DNA from: JBBSQE01 sp038258095 | GTDB taxonomy: Bacteria; Actinomycetota; Thermoleophilia; Solirubrobacterales; 70-9 | Assembly: GCA_038258095.1 (NCBI GenBank) | Contig: JBBSQE010000012.1 | Coordinates: 1-29,037 of the forward strand | Length of the DNA stretch: 29,037 nt | Direction of reading: 5' to 3' | The notes under the pieces: model-generated | The model's input: the letters and a program-made list of their open reading frames with translations, nothing else | The model's database searches: none | Told to the model about the DNA's origin: nothing | Made by a program: the position numbers and the translations under genes | Shown: positions 1 to 6,760 of the stretch, piece after piece | How positions within the stretch are numbered: the stretch's first letter is position 1 | Layout of the letters: every line of letters starts with the position of its first letter

Positions 1-61
1 GGATGATCTGCTCGGGGGTGTGCCTTCGCCTCTTCAACTTGCTCGGTCCTCCTTTGCCCAT
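1..61 (-). CDS. IS3-family transposase OrfA, N-terminal fragment (runs off the left edge)
   Basis: The peptide contains KRRRHTPEQII, the characteristic opening of OrfA proteins of IS3-family elements (helix-turn-helix protein of the HTH_8/IS3 type). OrfA is normally extended by frameshifting into OrfB, the DDE transposase, which must lie to the left. An ATG is at 59-61 (minus strand), but it has no ribosome-binding site. A TTG at 35-37 is preceded by AGGAGG (minus strand, 48-53) ten bases upstream and gives MKRRRHTPEQII, so TTG is the more likely start. Only 12 to 20 residues are visible, so the family call rests on one motif. Confidence 0.6.
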   Translation of the reverse strand, partial: MGKGGPSKLKRRRHTPEQII

Positions 62-105
62 TGTCGTGGGCGTGAAGAACTCTCACAAGGGTCGGACCGA
101 TTTCA
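1..105 (-). mobile_element. Terminal part of an IS3-family insertion sequence
   Basis: On the minus strand the integrase reading frame stays family-like down to about position 106 and then turns into an unrelated tail that soon stops. At that point the minus strand reads TGAAATCGGTCCGACCC, a TGA-starting end of the kind seen in IS3-family elements. The first codons of an OrfA-like protein follow about 45-70 bp further in. The rest of the IS lies outside the window, so neither the second inverted repeat nor the target duplication can be checked. The exact end (about 105) is inferred from where integrase similarity stops. Confidence 0.65.
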
Positions 106-370
106 GGGGGTCATGCCACTTCCGCTTGCCGCTGTAGTTCCCGATCCACTCTCGCGCGTACTCGTGAAAGGAGAGCTTCCCGGCGGGGACGAATGCGCCA
201 CGAGCCACTTCACTCTCGCGCTCGATCTTCAACGCGCGGGCTAGGTCGTAAGTGCGAGCTGACTCCTTGCGCGGCTTTCCATCGGCGTCGCGAAACGTGA
301 CTGCATAACGGCTTCCCCTCTTGAAGACCCCAGGGGTCTTCGTGCGGACCATCTTTGCGGCGGCGGCCAT
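106..370 (-). pseudogene. Tyrosine integrase of element 1, truncated by the IS
   Basis: The first ~88 residues of a phage-type tyrosine recombinase are visible: a basic, beta-rich N-terminal arm-binding segment (GVFKRGSRYAVTFRDADGK) followed by FHEYAREWI, the usual start of the SAM-like core-binding domain. None of the catalytic domain (R..HxxR..H/W..Y) is present. After residue ~88 the frame continues into IS sequence and stops at 83-85. The ATG at 368-370 overlaps the stop of the upstream excisionase gene as TGATG, which fixes the start. Element 1 probably lost self-mobility through this insertion, unless the rest of the gene lies intact beyond the IS and the IS excises precisely. Confidence 0.75.
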
Positions 371-651
371 CAGTCGTCGCCTTCCAGATAGGCATCGAGC
401 CACGATTGCCGGGTCAGAAGGCGGCTCCCGTCCTTCACGCAGCGGAGCCGATCCTGCGAGCGCAGGTCGTAGATGCGCTGCTTGTCGGCAGAGATGTAAG
501 CCGCCGCTTGCTCAGCGGTCCAGTACGGCTCCTGCCCTATGTTTATAGAAGTCGTGTACGCACCGAGTTTCTCAGCCAGCGCGAGCGCCAGCGCATCCAG
601 GTCGGTGACGACAGCCACCGGGGACGCTGGGGTTTTGGATGAGTCCTTCAC
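370..651 (-). CDS. Excisionase-like MerR/HTH_17 DNA-binding protein of element 1
   Basis: This is a protein of about 93 residues. Its C-terminal half (EPYWTAEQAAAYISADKQRIYDL, then a basic wing and a final WLDAYL helix) matches the excisionase-type winged helix used by recombination directionality factors and small regulators. It is directly upstream of, and overlaps by one base with, the integrase gene: the classical xis-int order. The start is uncertain. I chose the GTG at 649-651 because the frame upstream reads through non-coding attachment-site DNA. A GTG at 616-618 would give a shorter protein that still includes the whole HTH. No strong ribosome-binding site is visible for either. Confidence 0.7.
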   Translation of the reverse strand: MKDSSKTPASPVAVVTDLDALALALAEKLGAYTTSINIGQEPYWTAEQAAAYISADKQRIYDLRSQDRLRCVKDGSRLLTRQSWLDAYLEGDD

Positions 652-731
652 CCTAAAAAGATAGGGCGCCAGGCGGGCAATACCTGGGGATCGGAAAATT
701 AATTCCGGGGGCCTCAGAGGGCCCTCGCGAG

Positions 732-749
732 TGGCAACAAACTGGCAAC
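732..749 (+). repeat. Paired TGGCAAC repeats, candidate integrase arm sites of element 1
   Basis: Two TGGCAAC copies (732-738 and 743-749) repeat at an 11-bp spacing about 100 bp from the tRNA-derived core at 847. Pairs of short direct repeats one helical turn apart, near the core, are what integrase N-terminal domains bind in lambda- and L5-type systems. The sequence differs from the GTGTCCC pairs of element 2, as expected for a different integrase. The role is inferred from spacing and position. Confidence 0.45.
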
Positions 750-846
750 CAGCCCCACGCCAGGCGAACGATCTGAGCCGAACCCGTAGGCGAGAACGAC
801 CAGCGGCGCCGAGGTCTAGACAGCCAGCCCGAGAACGCGAGCGGGC

Positions 847-888
847 ATCATAATCCGCGTGTCGGGGGTTCGAGTCCCTCCTCCGGCA
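847..888 (+). repeat. att copy 1: 42-bp 3' fragment of a CAT-anticodon tRNA gene
   Basis: The sequence reads from the anticodon loop ATCATAA through a variable loop, a T arm (GGGGG-TTCGAGT-CCCTC) and the 3' acceptor strand CTCCGGC with discriminator A. It is identical over 42 bp to 17965-18006. A matching 5' half would need to begin GCCGGAG about 35 bp upstream of 847, and none is present, so this is a remnant and not a functional tRNA. Lower similarity continues to about 922, including GCTCT..AGAGC (891-895/907-911). It is the junction between elements 1 and 2. CAT could mean tRNA-Met or a tRNA-Ile(CAU) precursor. Confidence 0.85.
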
Positions 889-949
889 CTGCTCTTTCCG
901 CTGCATAGAGCGATTTTGGCAGATCCGCCGGGCGTCCGAAACGCGAAAT

Positions 950-968
950 GTGTCCCCGATGTGTCCCG
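950..968 (+). repeat. Paired GTGTCCC repeats, left arm sites of element 2
   Basis: GTGTCCCC (950-957) and GTGTCCCG (961-968) lie 11 bp apart, about 60 bp inside the att core. The same word at the same 11-bp spacing occurs at the right end (17860-17878). Presence at both ends suggests binding sites for the element's own integrase. Confidence 0.5.
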
Positions 969-1272
969 AAGTCGGCGGCATCAGCCCCCCGCCCCCCGGC
1001 TGATGGCGGACGACGGCGCGAGGGCGCAGGAACGCACCTCATCGCACTTGGTATCGACCGCAGGTCACGAGCGCAGAATTGGGAACAAATTCGAGACGGC
1101 AAGCTCAGCGAAACGCCGAAGCCCCACGTTGGCAGGACTTCGAGCGGGTCGAGGAAGGACCCCGAACCTTCGACCGATGGATTATGAGATCGGCCGGAAA
1201 GCCTCCAGGGAGTTCGCTTCTGCCTGCAGAGTTGGATCTGGTTCGATTCTGTCCAGGGAGTTGGGTGGAGTC

Positions 1273-1291
1273 GGGGACAAACTTCGGGACA
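1273..1291 (-). repeat. Third GTGTCCC-like pair in inverted orientation
   Basis: GGGGACA (1273-1279) and CGGGACA (1285-1291) are reverse-complement relatives of the GTGTCCC word, spaced 12 bp. They sit inside a block that shares two 11-12 bp words with the right end in inverted orientation. This may be a distal arm site or a site that couples the element's first gene to integrase binding. Confidence 0.35.
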
Positions 1292-1309
1292 AAGTCGCGG
1301 TAGTCGATC

Positions 1310-2581
1310 GTGTTGAGGCTCAAAGAAGCGCTAGGCGAAAATTCGTGTCAAGTGCGTCAACAAGGGTTCGGCCCGATTCGGCCGACATACTCTCCAGTTC
1401 TGGACTCGACCACTCTGTTTGACAACTCCGAGCGCACCAACTCGTCCGCTAGGTCAGGCGAGGAGGACAACTACACCTTCCTCAACCGTGTCGAGCAGCC
1501 ATTTTGGACCGAGGTTCGCCGCGTTCTTGAGGGCTGGTTCAGCCGCTATCCCGAGAGCGAGAAGGGCGACCTGGCCGGCCCCTTCCGTTCTCCCATCGAG
1601 GGTCAGCATGTGGGCGCCTGGTGGGAGCTCTTCCTGCACGAGACATTCCTCCGCCTCGGCTTTGAGATCGAGATCCACCCGCCACTGCCGGACGTGGAGA
1701 CGCATCCGGATTTTCTCCTCACTCGCGACGAGGAATCGTTCTACCTTGAAGCCAGCGTCGTCTTTTCCGGGATCGTCGACGATGACCCAAAAGCGCCACC
1801 GTGGCTGACCGATGCGATAGACGAGGTCGAAGAGCCTGACTTCTTCGTGTCTATTAAGGAGGTCGCAACCGAAGGCGAGGATCGGCTCAAGGTGCGCCAG
1901 GTCGTCGGGCCAATCCAGTCCTGGCTGAATGGACTCGACGCTGACGCGACGATTGCCCAGCATGAGGAAACCGGCGAATTCGAAGAGTTCTGGCTCGATG
2001 TCCGCGGCTGGAAGGTGCGTTTCGAGGCATGGCCAGTCAGCCCGGAAAATAGGGGCAGGCCCGATCATCGTGTCCTTGGCTCCGGACAGCCAATTTCAGG
2101 CTTCGTCAACGACGTCTCACAGCTGCGCAGCAAGCTAAAGAACAAGGCTGGCCGCTACGGCCGTCCCAAACTTCCCTTCGTCAACGCGATCCTGTGTGCG
2201 TCGTCATTCATGGAGGAGACAGACGTTGCCCAAGCATTTTTCGGGAACGAGGCCTACCAGTTCAATCCCGACTCACCTGGGGAGGGGATGATGATCCGCC
2301 AGCGCAACGGGTTCTGGTTCTATGGCCACGAGCCGACCAACCGCCGGCTGGCGGCGGCTCTGATCGTCAGCCAACTCCATCCTTGGAACTTCCCGCGAGA
2401 AATGCCGCGACTCTGGCTCAATCCCTGGGCCGACTCGCCCCTTGATGTCGAGCTCCCGTTTCCGACCGCGACCGCTAACGACCAAGGGCTGATCAGCTTT
2501 ACCGACGGGACGATCGACCTCGCCGAGCACTTTGGGCTGGCCAAGGACTGGCCGCCGGGAGAGCCGTTTCCCCGCAGCTAG
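1310..2581 (+). CDS. PD-(D/E)XK-like putative nuclease of unknown family
   Basis: I do not recognise a named family. In the 423-residue reading, a helix with E106 (HVGAWWELFLHE) is followed by a hydrophobic turn, HPDFLL (D134) and FYLEAS (E147). This is the helix-E, D, E-x-x order of PD-(D/E)XK nucleases, but the usual lysine after the last Glu is a serine, so catalysis is uncertain. The remainder is mixed alpha/beta without clear motifs; its last ~100 residues include a Trp/Pro-rich stretch. Translation starts at GTG 1310 at the earliest. The first ~45 residues look non-conserved, and an internal GTG (1352) or a later start is possible. It is convergent with the SIR2-NACHT gene (9 bp between stops). 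Its place in the island suggests a defence role. Confidence 0.6.
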   Translation: MLRLKEALGENSCQVRQQGFGPIRPTYSPVLDSTTLFDNSERTNSSARSGEEDNYTFLNRVEQPFWTEVRRVLEGWFSRYPESEKGDLAGPFRSPIEGQHVGAWWELFLHETFLRLGFEIEIHPPLPDVETHPDFLLTRDEESFYLEASVVFSGIVDDDPKAPPWLTDAIDEVEEPDFFVSIKEVATEGEDRLKVRQVVGPIQSWLNGLDADATIAQHEETGEFEEFWLDVRGWKVRFEAWPVSPENRGRPDHRVLGSGQPISGFVNDVSQLRSKLKNKAGRYGRPKLPFVNAILCASSFMEETDVAQAFFGNEAYQFNPDSPGEGMMIRQRNGFWFYGHEPTNRRLAAALIVSQLHPWNFPREMPRLWLNPWADSPLDVELPFPTATANDQGLISFTDGTIDLAEHFGLAKDWPPGEPFPRS

Positions 2582-2590
2582 TCGGTTCCG

Positions 2591-5500
2591 CTACTTGGCT
2601 GCCGGCTCGACAACGGCGACCAGATCTGCGCGGTTTTCGGGAAGGCGTTCGAGGACCTCTCGCCGGGCCAGCTCACGCGCGAACTGCATCCGGTTGTGCC
2701 AGAGGAATTGCCCTTGGCGAAGGCTGTCGTCGGCAATTAGCTCGTCGTAGATGCCGAGTGCCTCTTCGCCGGTGATCTGCTCGATCATTCCGGCCATGGC
2801 CCGCATCGTTAGGTGGGCATCCTCTGCCTCCCACGCCGTCCGCAGCAATTCGATCAATGGTGGCAGTAGCTCTGGGTCGACAGCAGCGTCAAACCACTCG
2901 GAGCGGTCGTGGTGGTAACCCCCGGGATTGGCCTTGATGTCCTCTTGCAGGAGTCGCAGCAGTTCGAGCTGCGCCTTAACGTCGCCAAGCTTGGCCAGCT
3001 CGAGAGTCGCGGCGGCAACAATCTCGTAGTTGTCGGTGGCGCCAAGGAGAGCAGTAAGGGCATCTACATGCCCAGCCTTGCCGAGCCGCTGAGCTAGGCG
3101 CTGACCGATGAAAGAATCCTCGACCATGCCGACCTTGGCGGCGAAGGCATCAGCGATCGCATCGTCCCAGTCATCGATCATCTCGAGCGCCTCGCCGACG
3201 CTGCTTTGATCCTCGAAGCCAGAAATGGTTTCAGCGACATCTTCGCTCCAGGCTGGGTCGAAATGCCTCGTCGCCCATTCGCGTGTCTCGGACCCAAACG
3301 AGAAAGCGCAGGCGGCAAAGAGTTCGAGCCAGCGCTCTTTGCTGATCTCGGTGTCTAGCGCACTGAAGGCCAGTAGGGCCGCGAGCAGACCATTGTTGAT
3401 TTGCCTCCGGCCGCCGGGTGGCGTGACAGCGTCCGATATTGGGTCTGTCGGATACCACTGCTCGCCCAGCTCGGCGAGTCGATTCTGGGCCTCGTCGCTT
3501 AGTTTGAGCTCGCCACGGAGCAGCGACGGGTCTGGGATGTGATCGCCGTCGATCTCATCACTGGCGAGAAGCTCTTCAAGACTCTTCGGCTCTTCGGGCG
3601 CCTCATACAGCGCAGCGTCGGGCGGGGCGTCTTGAGCCACGCGGCGAGTGGCGACGACTTGCTCGAGCGGCAGTTCAGTCCCGTCGGCGACCGCCTTTTC
3701 CAGTCGGTCGGTGTCGATATGCAGCAGCCACTGAATATCGAAGCCATGCAGGTCTTCGGCTGATTGCACTCCCGCTTCGGCGCCGGCGAGGGCGGCGTCG
3801 GGATGCTGAGCGCACAGGTCAGCCAGGCGCTCGGAGCGACGCAACTTGTAGGAGTCGTGGACGTGGCTCATCACCCACTCGGCGAGGGCGGCGACGTCGT
3901 GGTCAGACCAGTCGACGTCCTCCTCCTCCAGCAGACCGTCGACCAGTTCAAAGATCTCATCGACTGACAGCGCCTCCAGCGCGAAAAGGCCCGGAAGCAG
4001 TGACGGGGTCAGTCGCTGTTTGACGTGGAAGCCGATCCGCCGCCAGCCCGGCTTGTTGGCCGCCAACAGCGTGAGGACGCCGACCAAGTCACCGTCCTCG
4101 GTCGCTTCGAGGATTGCCGCTCCGACGGCATCAAGAGCCAGCTCGTCGTCTTCCTGTTCCCACGCCTTCGCTAGCGCATCGCGCCAGCCCTTCGGTTGCA
4201 GCTCGCCGACGGCGTTGGCGGCGATCCGTCGAACGACCGAGTCCTCGTCCGTCACTCGCGGAAGCAACCAATCAGACGTCGAGTCGTCGCACTCGGTGAA
4301 ACGAAGAAGGTCAATCGCATTCCCACGCACCGTCCGTTCTTCAGACTCCGTTTCAGCCATCAGGTCCTCCTTCCAGCCAGCGACGATCTCAGGATGGGCC
4401 TCACTGAGAATCTCGATTGCTCGGGCGGAACCGCGGAGCTGGTTGTCGAGCCGCCACTCGCGCCAGAGCCGATGCTCACGGTAGAACGTGCGCAGGGTCT
4501 CGAGAGCGGCTTCGACATCGTCCTCATGCCCTTGTGGACGCTGGGTGCGGGCCCAGCGAACAGGATCGAGTTTTCGAAGCTCGGCTCGCAACCCGTCGTC
4601 GGCTGCTTCAAAGACCAAATCGATGGTGTGTTCAATATCGCTGCGAAACGTCTCCGCACCGCCGATCTCGGAAACCGCCACTTCTCGAAGGATGGCTAGT
4701 GGGTCGTCGTTTCCCAGAATTGCTTCGGCGCAGAGCGCCTCCTGAACGACTCCGGAGGCGAACTGGGCTTCGTCGGGAAGGTCACGGAGAAGGGTCGATC
4801 TGACGAGTAGGTCTCTCCTGGCCTCAGCGCTGAAATGCCCCTCGCCGGGAATGTCGGCGAGTTCTGCGGCCGGGGCAGAGTTCTGCCCACGCAACTCCAT
4901 CGCGACGGCCAGGCGGCGGACCCAGTTGTAGGTGTCTTCGACGGGATTGCCGGCCTTCGGCGATTGCGCAGCAATGGCCTCGCGCTGGCGGCCGAGAACG
5001 AGCTCGACCGTGGTCTCTGGAACTTCACCCGTCGAGACGAGCAGCTCGCCAAGATCCTTGGCGTACTGAGGGATCGAGATCAGCGGCCCAATCGCGGCCG
5101 CATTCTTCAAGAGCTCGTGGACCTTGGCCTCCGCGACGCCCCGCTTCTCGAGATACTCCTGCCCCCACGCCTGACTCTCGACGAGATTGAATTCAGTGAA
5201 TCCGCCGGCCCGCAGTTCTTCCACCTCGGCAATCGGCCGACTGGCGACCACAAAGCGATGCTGCGGCCATTCACGTGCGCATGCGAGCGTCGTTTCGATC
5301 ACCTCGGCACGCCGCGGAACCGCTACCTCGTCTAAACCATCGAGCAGAATGGTGAACGAGGTTCCTTCATCCGTGAGAGCCTCGAGGCTTGGACTATCGG
5401 TCTCGTCGTCGAAGGCCCGCCCGTGCTTGACGAGCAGTCGCGCCAGGGCTAAGAGGTGATCCCCGTCGGCTTCGATCTCGCCGGGCAGTGATGCAAGAGG

Positions 5501-6550
5501 GGCATAGATCACCCTCCCCGCTGCGGACGTCACTCCGCAATGTTGAAGAACTTCGGACTTGCCGAACCCCGGAGGCGCCACCAAGATCGCACGCTGGGCC
5601 TCAGCCAAATCCTTAATCTCGCTGAAGCCGCCGTAAAGCTCGGCAATGACCGCTGAGGTCTGTCTGTCGCCGTCGTCACCAGCCCGGAGCAGGCGCGGGC
5701 GAGTGAAGTAGGACGAGAGTCGTTCTCGGTTGACCTGAGCGGCGAGCGGTTCGCTCGCGCTCCTCGCTCGCGGCGCCAGAATCTGGGCCACCTTGGCAAC
5801 GCTTCTGTGCTCTGGATCCTTCTCGTAGGTGACGACCTCGATGACGCCATCTGCGGCGAGTTGATCGAGGTCGGCACGCTTTGCCCCCGCGGGAACAACG
5901 ACGAAGTGACGATTCTCGCTGCGGTAAAGGCTCTCGACCCAGTCAAGTTGCGTCCGGATCGGCGTTTCGTTCGCTCCAAAGCAAAAACCAAGGAAGAGCA
6001 GCCGATGAGTGCTGGCCGTGCTGCGCAACGTGTGGGCGTAGTGGGCATCGTGAATTGCTGTTTGTCGGTCGGTCTTAGAAACGATCAGCCCGCCGGGCTC
6101 TTCGAGAAGGCCATGCATATGGATGACGTGGACTTGGCCGCGGCGCGGCTGGCGGAGTGCGGTTTGATCTCTTGCTTGCAGGCGAACGGGTTCAAGACCA
6201 GCCTTCCCAACTGCCAGCTCGATAGCGTTGTCGTAGTTGGTCGTGAGCAACTTTTGACTCGGACAGCGCGCGAGAAGCTCCAAAACCGGTGTCGAGCGGG
6301 TTACGGACTCCGTAAGTATTTCCACTACCAGCTTGTGCATCTCAGCCTCGCTGCTCTCGTTGGCGATCTGTTCGGCCATCTGCTCAAGGTCCTTCGTCTC
6401 CAAGTCGATCGACGTCCTCTGAGCTAGGGCTTTGGCCAGTTCGAGTCCAGAAGGCATGCCCGCGTCGATAGCGAGACCGGCGCCTATGACGGGGACGATG
6501 AAATCCCGGTCACCGGCAAGGTCAGCTACGAAACGATCAGTCGAAAACAT
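2591..6550 (-). CDS. SIR2-NACHT-HEAT STAND NTPase (Avs5/bNACHT-like antiphage protein)
   Basis: This giant protein has 1319 residues from the ATG at 6548-6550. An in-frame start 48 bp upstream (6598) would add 16 residues unlike a SIR2 domain. Residues ~1-260 are a SIR2 domain: GAG (23-25), TTNYD (103-107) and the catalytic-type HMHG (144-147). Residues ~300-560 are a NACHT NTPase: Walker A APPGFGKS (325-332), the NACHT-hallmark Walker B LLDGLDE (402-408) and a sensor-like VASRP. The remaining ~750 residues are repeated acidic alpha-helical pairs of HEAT type, typical of target sensing. In known SIR2-STAND proteins, recognition of a phage component triggers assembly and NAD+ hydrolysis that kills or arrests the cell. 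That function is inferred here. It appears to be a single-gene system; the upstream operon ends at a strong hairpin. Confidence 0.9.
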   Translation of the reverse strand: MFSTDRFVADLAGDRDFIVPVIGAGLAIDAGMPSGLELAKALAQRTSIDLETKDLEQMAEQIANESSEAEMHKLVVEILTESVTRSTPVLELLARCPSQKLLTTNYDNAIELAVGKAGLEPVRLQARDQTALRQPRRGQVHVIHMHGLLEEPGGLIVSKTDRQTAIHDAHYAHTLRSTASTHRLLFLGFCFGANETPIRTQLDWVESLYRSENRHFVVVPAGAKRADLDQLAADGVIEVVTYEKDPEHRSVAKVAQILAPRARSASEPLAAQVNRERLSSYFTRPRLLRAGDDGDRQTSAVIAELYGGFSEIKDLAEAQRAILVAPPGFGKSEVLQHCGVTSAAGRVIYAPLASLPGEIEADGDHLLALARLLVKHGRAFDDETDSPSLEALTDEGTSFTILLDGLDEVAVPRRAEVIETTLACAREWPQHRFVVASRPIAEVEELRAGGFTEFNLVESQAWGQEYLEKRGVAEAKVHELLKNAAAIGPLISIPQYAKDLGELLVSTGEVPETTVELVLGRQREAIAAQSPKAGNPVEDTYNWVRRLAVAMELRGQNSAPAAELADIPGEGHFSAEARRDLLVRSTLLRDLPDEAQFASGVVQEALCAEAILGNDDPLAILREVAVSEIGGAETFRSDIEHTIDLVFEAADDGLRAELRKLDPVRWARTQRPQGHEDDVEAALETLRTFYREHRLWREWRLDNQLRGSARAIEILSEAHPEIVAGWKEDLMAETESEERTVRGNAIDLLRFTECDDSTSDWLLPRVTDEDSVVRRIAANAVGELQPKGWRDALAKAWEQEDDELALDAVGAAILEATEDGDLVGVLTLLAANKPGWRRIGFHVKQRLTPSLLPGLFALEALSVDEIFELVDGLLEEEDVDWSDHDVAALAEWVMSHVHDSYKLRRSERLADLCAQHPDAALAGAEAGVQSAEDLHGFDIQWLLHIDTDRLEKAVADGTELPLEQVVATRRVAQDAPPDAALYEAPEEPKSLEELLASDEIDGDHIPDPSLLRGELKLSDEAQNRLAELGEQWYPTDPISDAVTPPGGRRQINNGLLAALLAFSALDTEISKERWLELFAACAFSFGSETREWATRHFDPAWSEDVAETISGFEDQSSVGEALEMIDDWDDAIADAFAAKVGMVEDSFIGQRLAQRLGKAGHVDALTALLGATDNYEIVAAATLELAKLGDVKAQLELLRLLQEDIKANPGGYHHDRSEWFDAAVDPELLPPLIELLRTAWEAEDAHLTMRAMAGMIEQITGEEALGIYDELIADDSLRQGQFLWHNRMQFARELARREVLERLPENRADLVAVVEPAAK

Positions 6551-6657
6551 GCGCGACCACAAGCATGCAGAAGGTGGGCGTCGGGCGACCTGACGCATCG
6601 GCGAGCATGTGGCACATCTTCGACCATCAGTTCTCGACGCCTAGCGATTAGCCACAA

Positions 6658-6750
6658 CCCCCCGGCGGAGCGTCGCCGGCCCCGTGCTCGACGGTCACCC
6701 CCGGACGGGCAGTCCGGGGGTACTGGGGCCGCCGCGCGCTCGCCGGGGGG
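6658..6750 (-). terminator. Nested GC-rich hairpins between the nuclease operon and the SIR2-NACHT gene
   Basis: Three inverted repeats are stacked inside each other. The inner one is a perfect 10-bp stem with a 5-nt loop (6697-6706/6712-6721). The middle one is GGCCCC/GGGGCC (6678-6683/6725-6730). The outer one is CCCCCCGGCG.AGCG against its complement (6658-6672/6737-6750, one bulge). It lies just past the stop of the GIY-YIG gene and before the SIR2-NACHT start, so a factor-independent-like terminator without a U tract is likely. A structured leader for the SIR2-NACHT mRNA is also possible. Confidence 0.6.
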
Positions 6751-6760
6751 CTGAGACTGG

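Larger units (their letters stand above)
889..1309. other. Left subterminal non-coding region of element 2
   Basis: There is no convincing gene here; open frames in this stretch have no family-like sequence, and one reads through the tRNA remnant. It holds the degenerate continuation of the att repeat (889-922), a GTGTCCC pair (950-968), an inverted GGGACA pair (1273-1291), and two short words shared in inverted orientation with the right end: GAGTCGGGGACA (1268-1279) and GTCGCGGTAGT (1294-1304). It probably serves integration and excision and holds the promoter of the rightward gene. Confidence 0.5.

Noticed and set aside
847..888. A functional tRNA gene at the att copies
   Set aside because: Only the anticodon loop and 3' half are present; no 5' acceptor strand (GCCGGAG) or D arm precedes either copy.
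652..981. N-terminal extension of the element 1 excisionase frame containing RRRDSNPRHADYD
   Set aside because: This peptide is the well-known antisense translation of a tRNA 3' end; the extension reads through the att site and is not protein-coding.
859..1422. Rightward open frame of 187 codons
   Set aside because: It starts inside the tRNA remnant, overlaps the repeat arrays and has no family-like sequence; it is a by-product of high GC.
1310..6550. Two-gene defence operon of the PD-(D/E)XK-like and SIR2-NACHT genes
   Set aside because: They are convergent, not co-oriented, so co-transcription is impossible; a shared function is not supported by layout.
6658..6750. Integron attC site
   Set aside because: The nested stems lack the GTTRRRY/RYYYAAC core sites, and there is no integron integrase or gene-cassette array.
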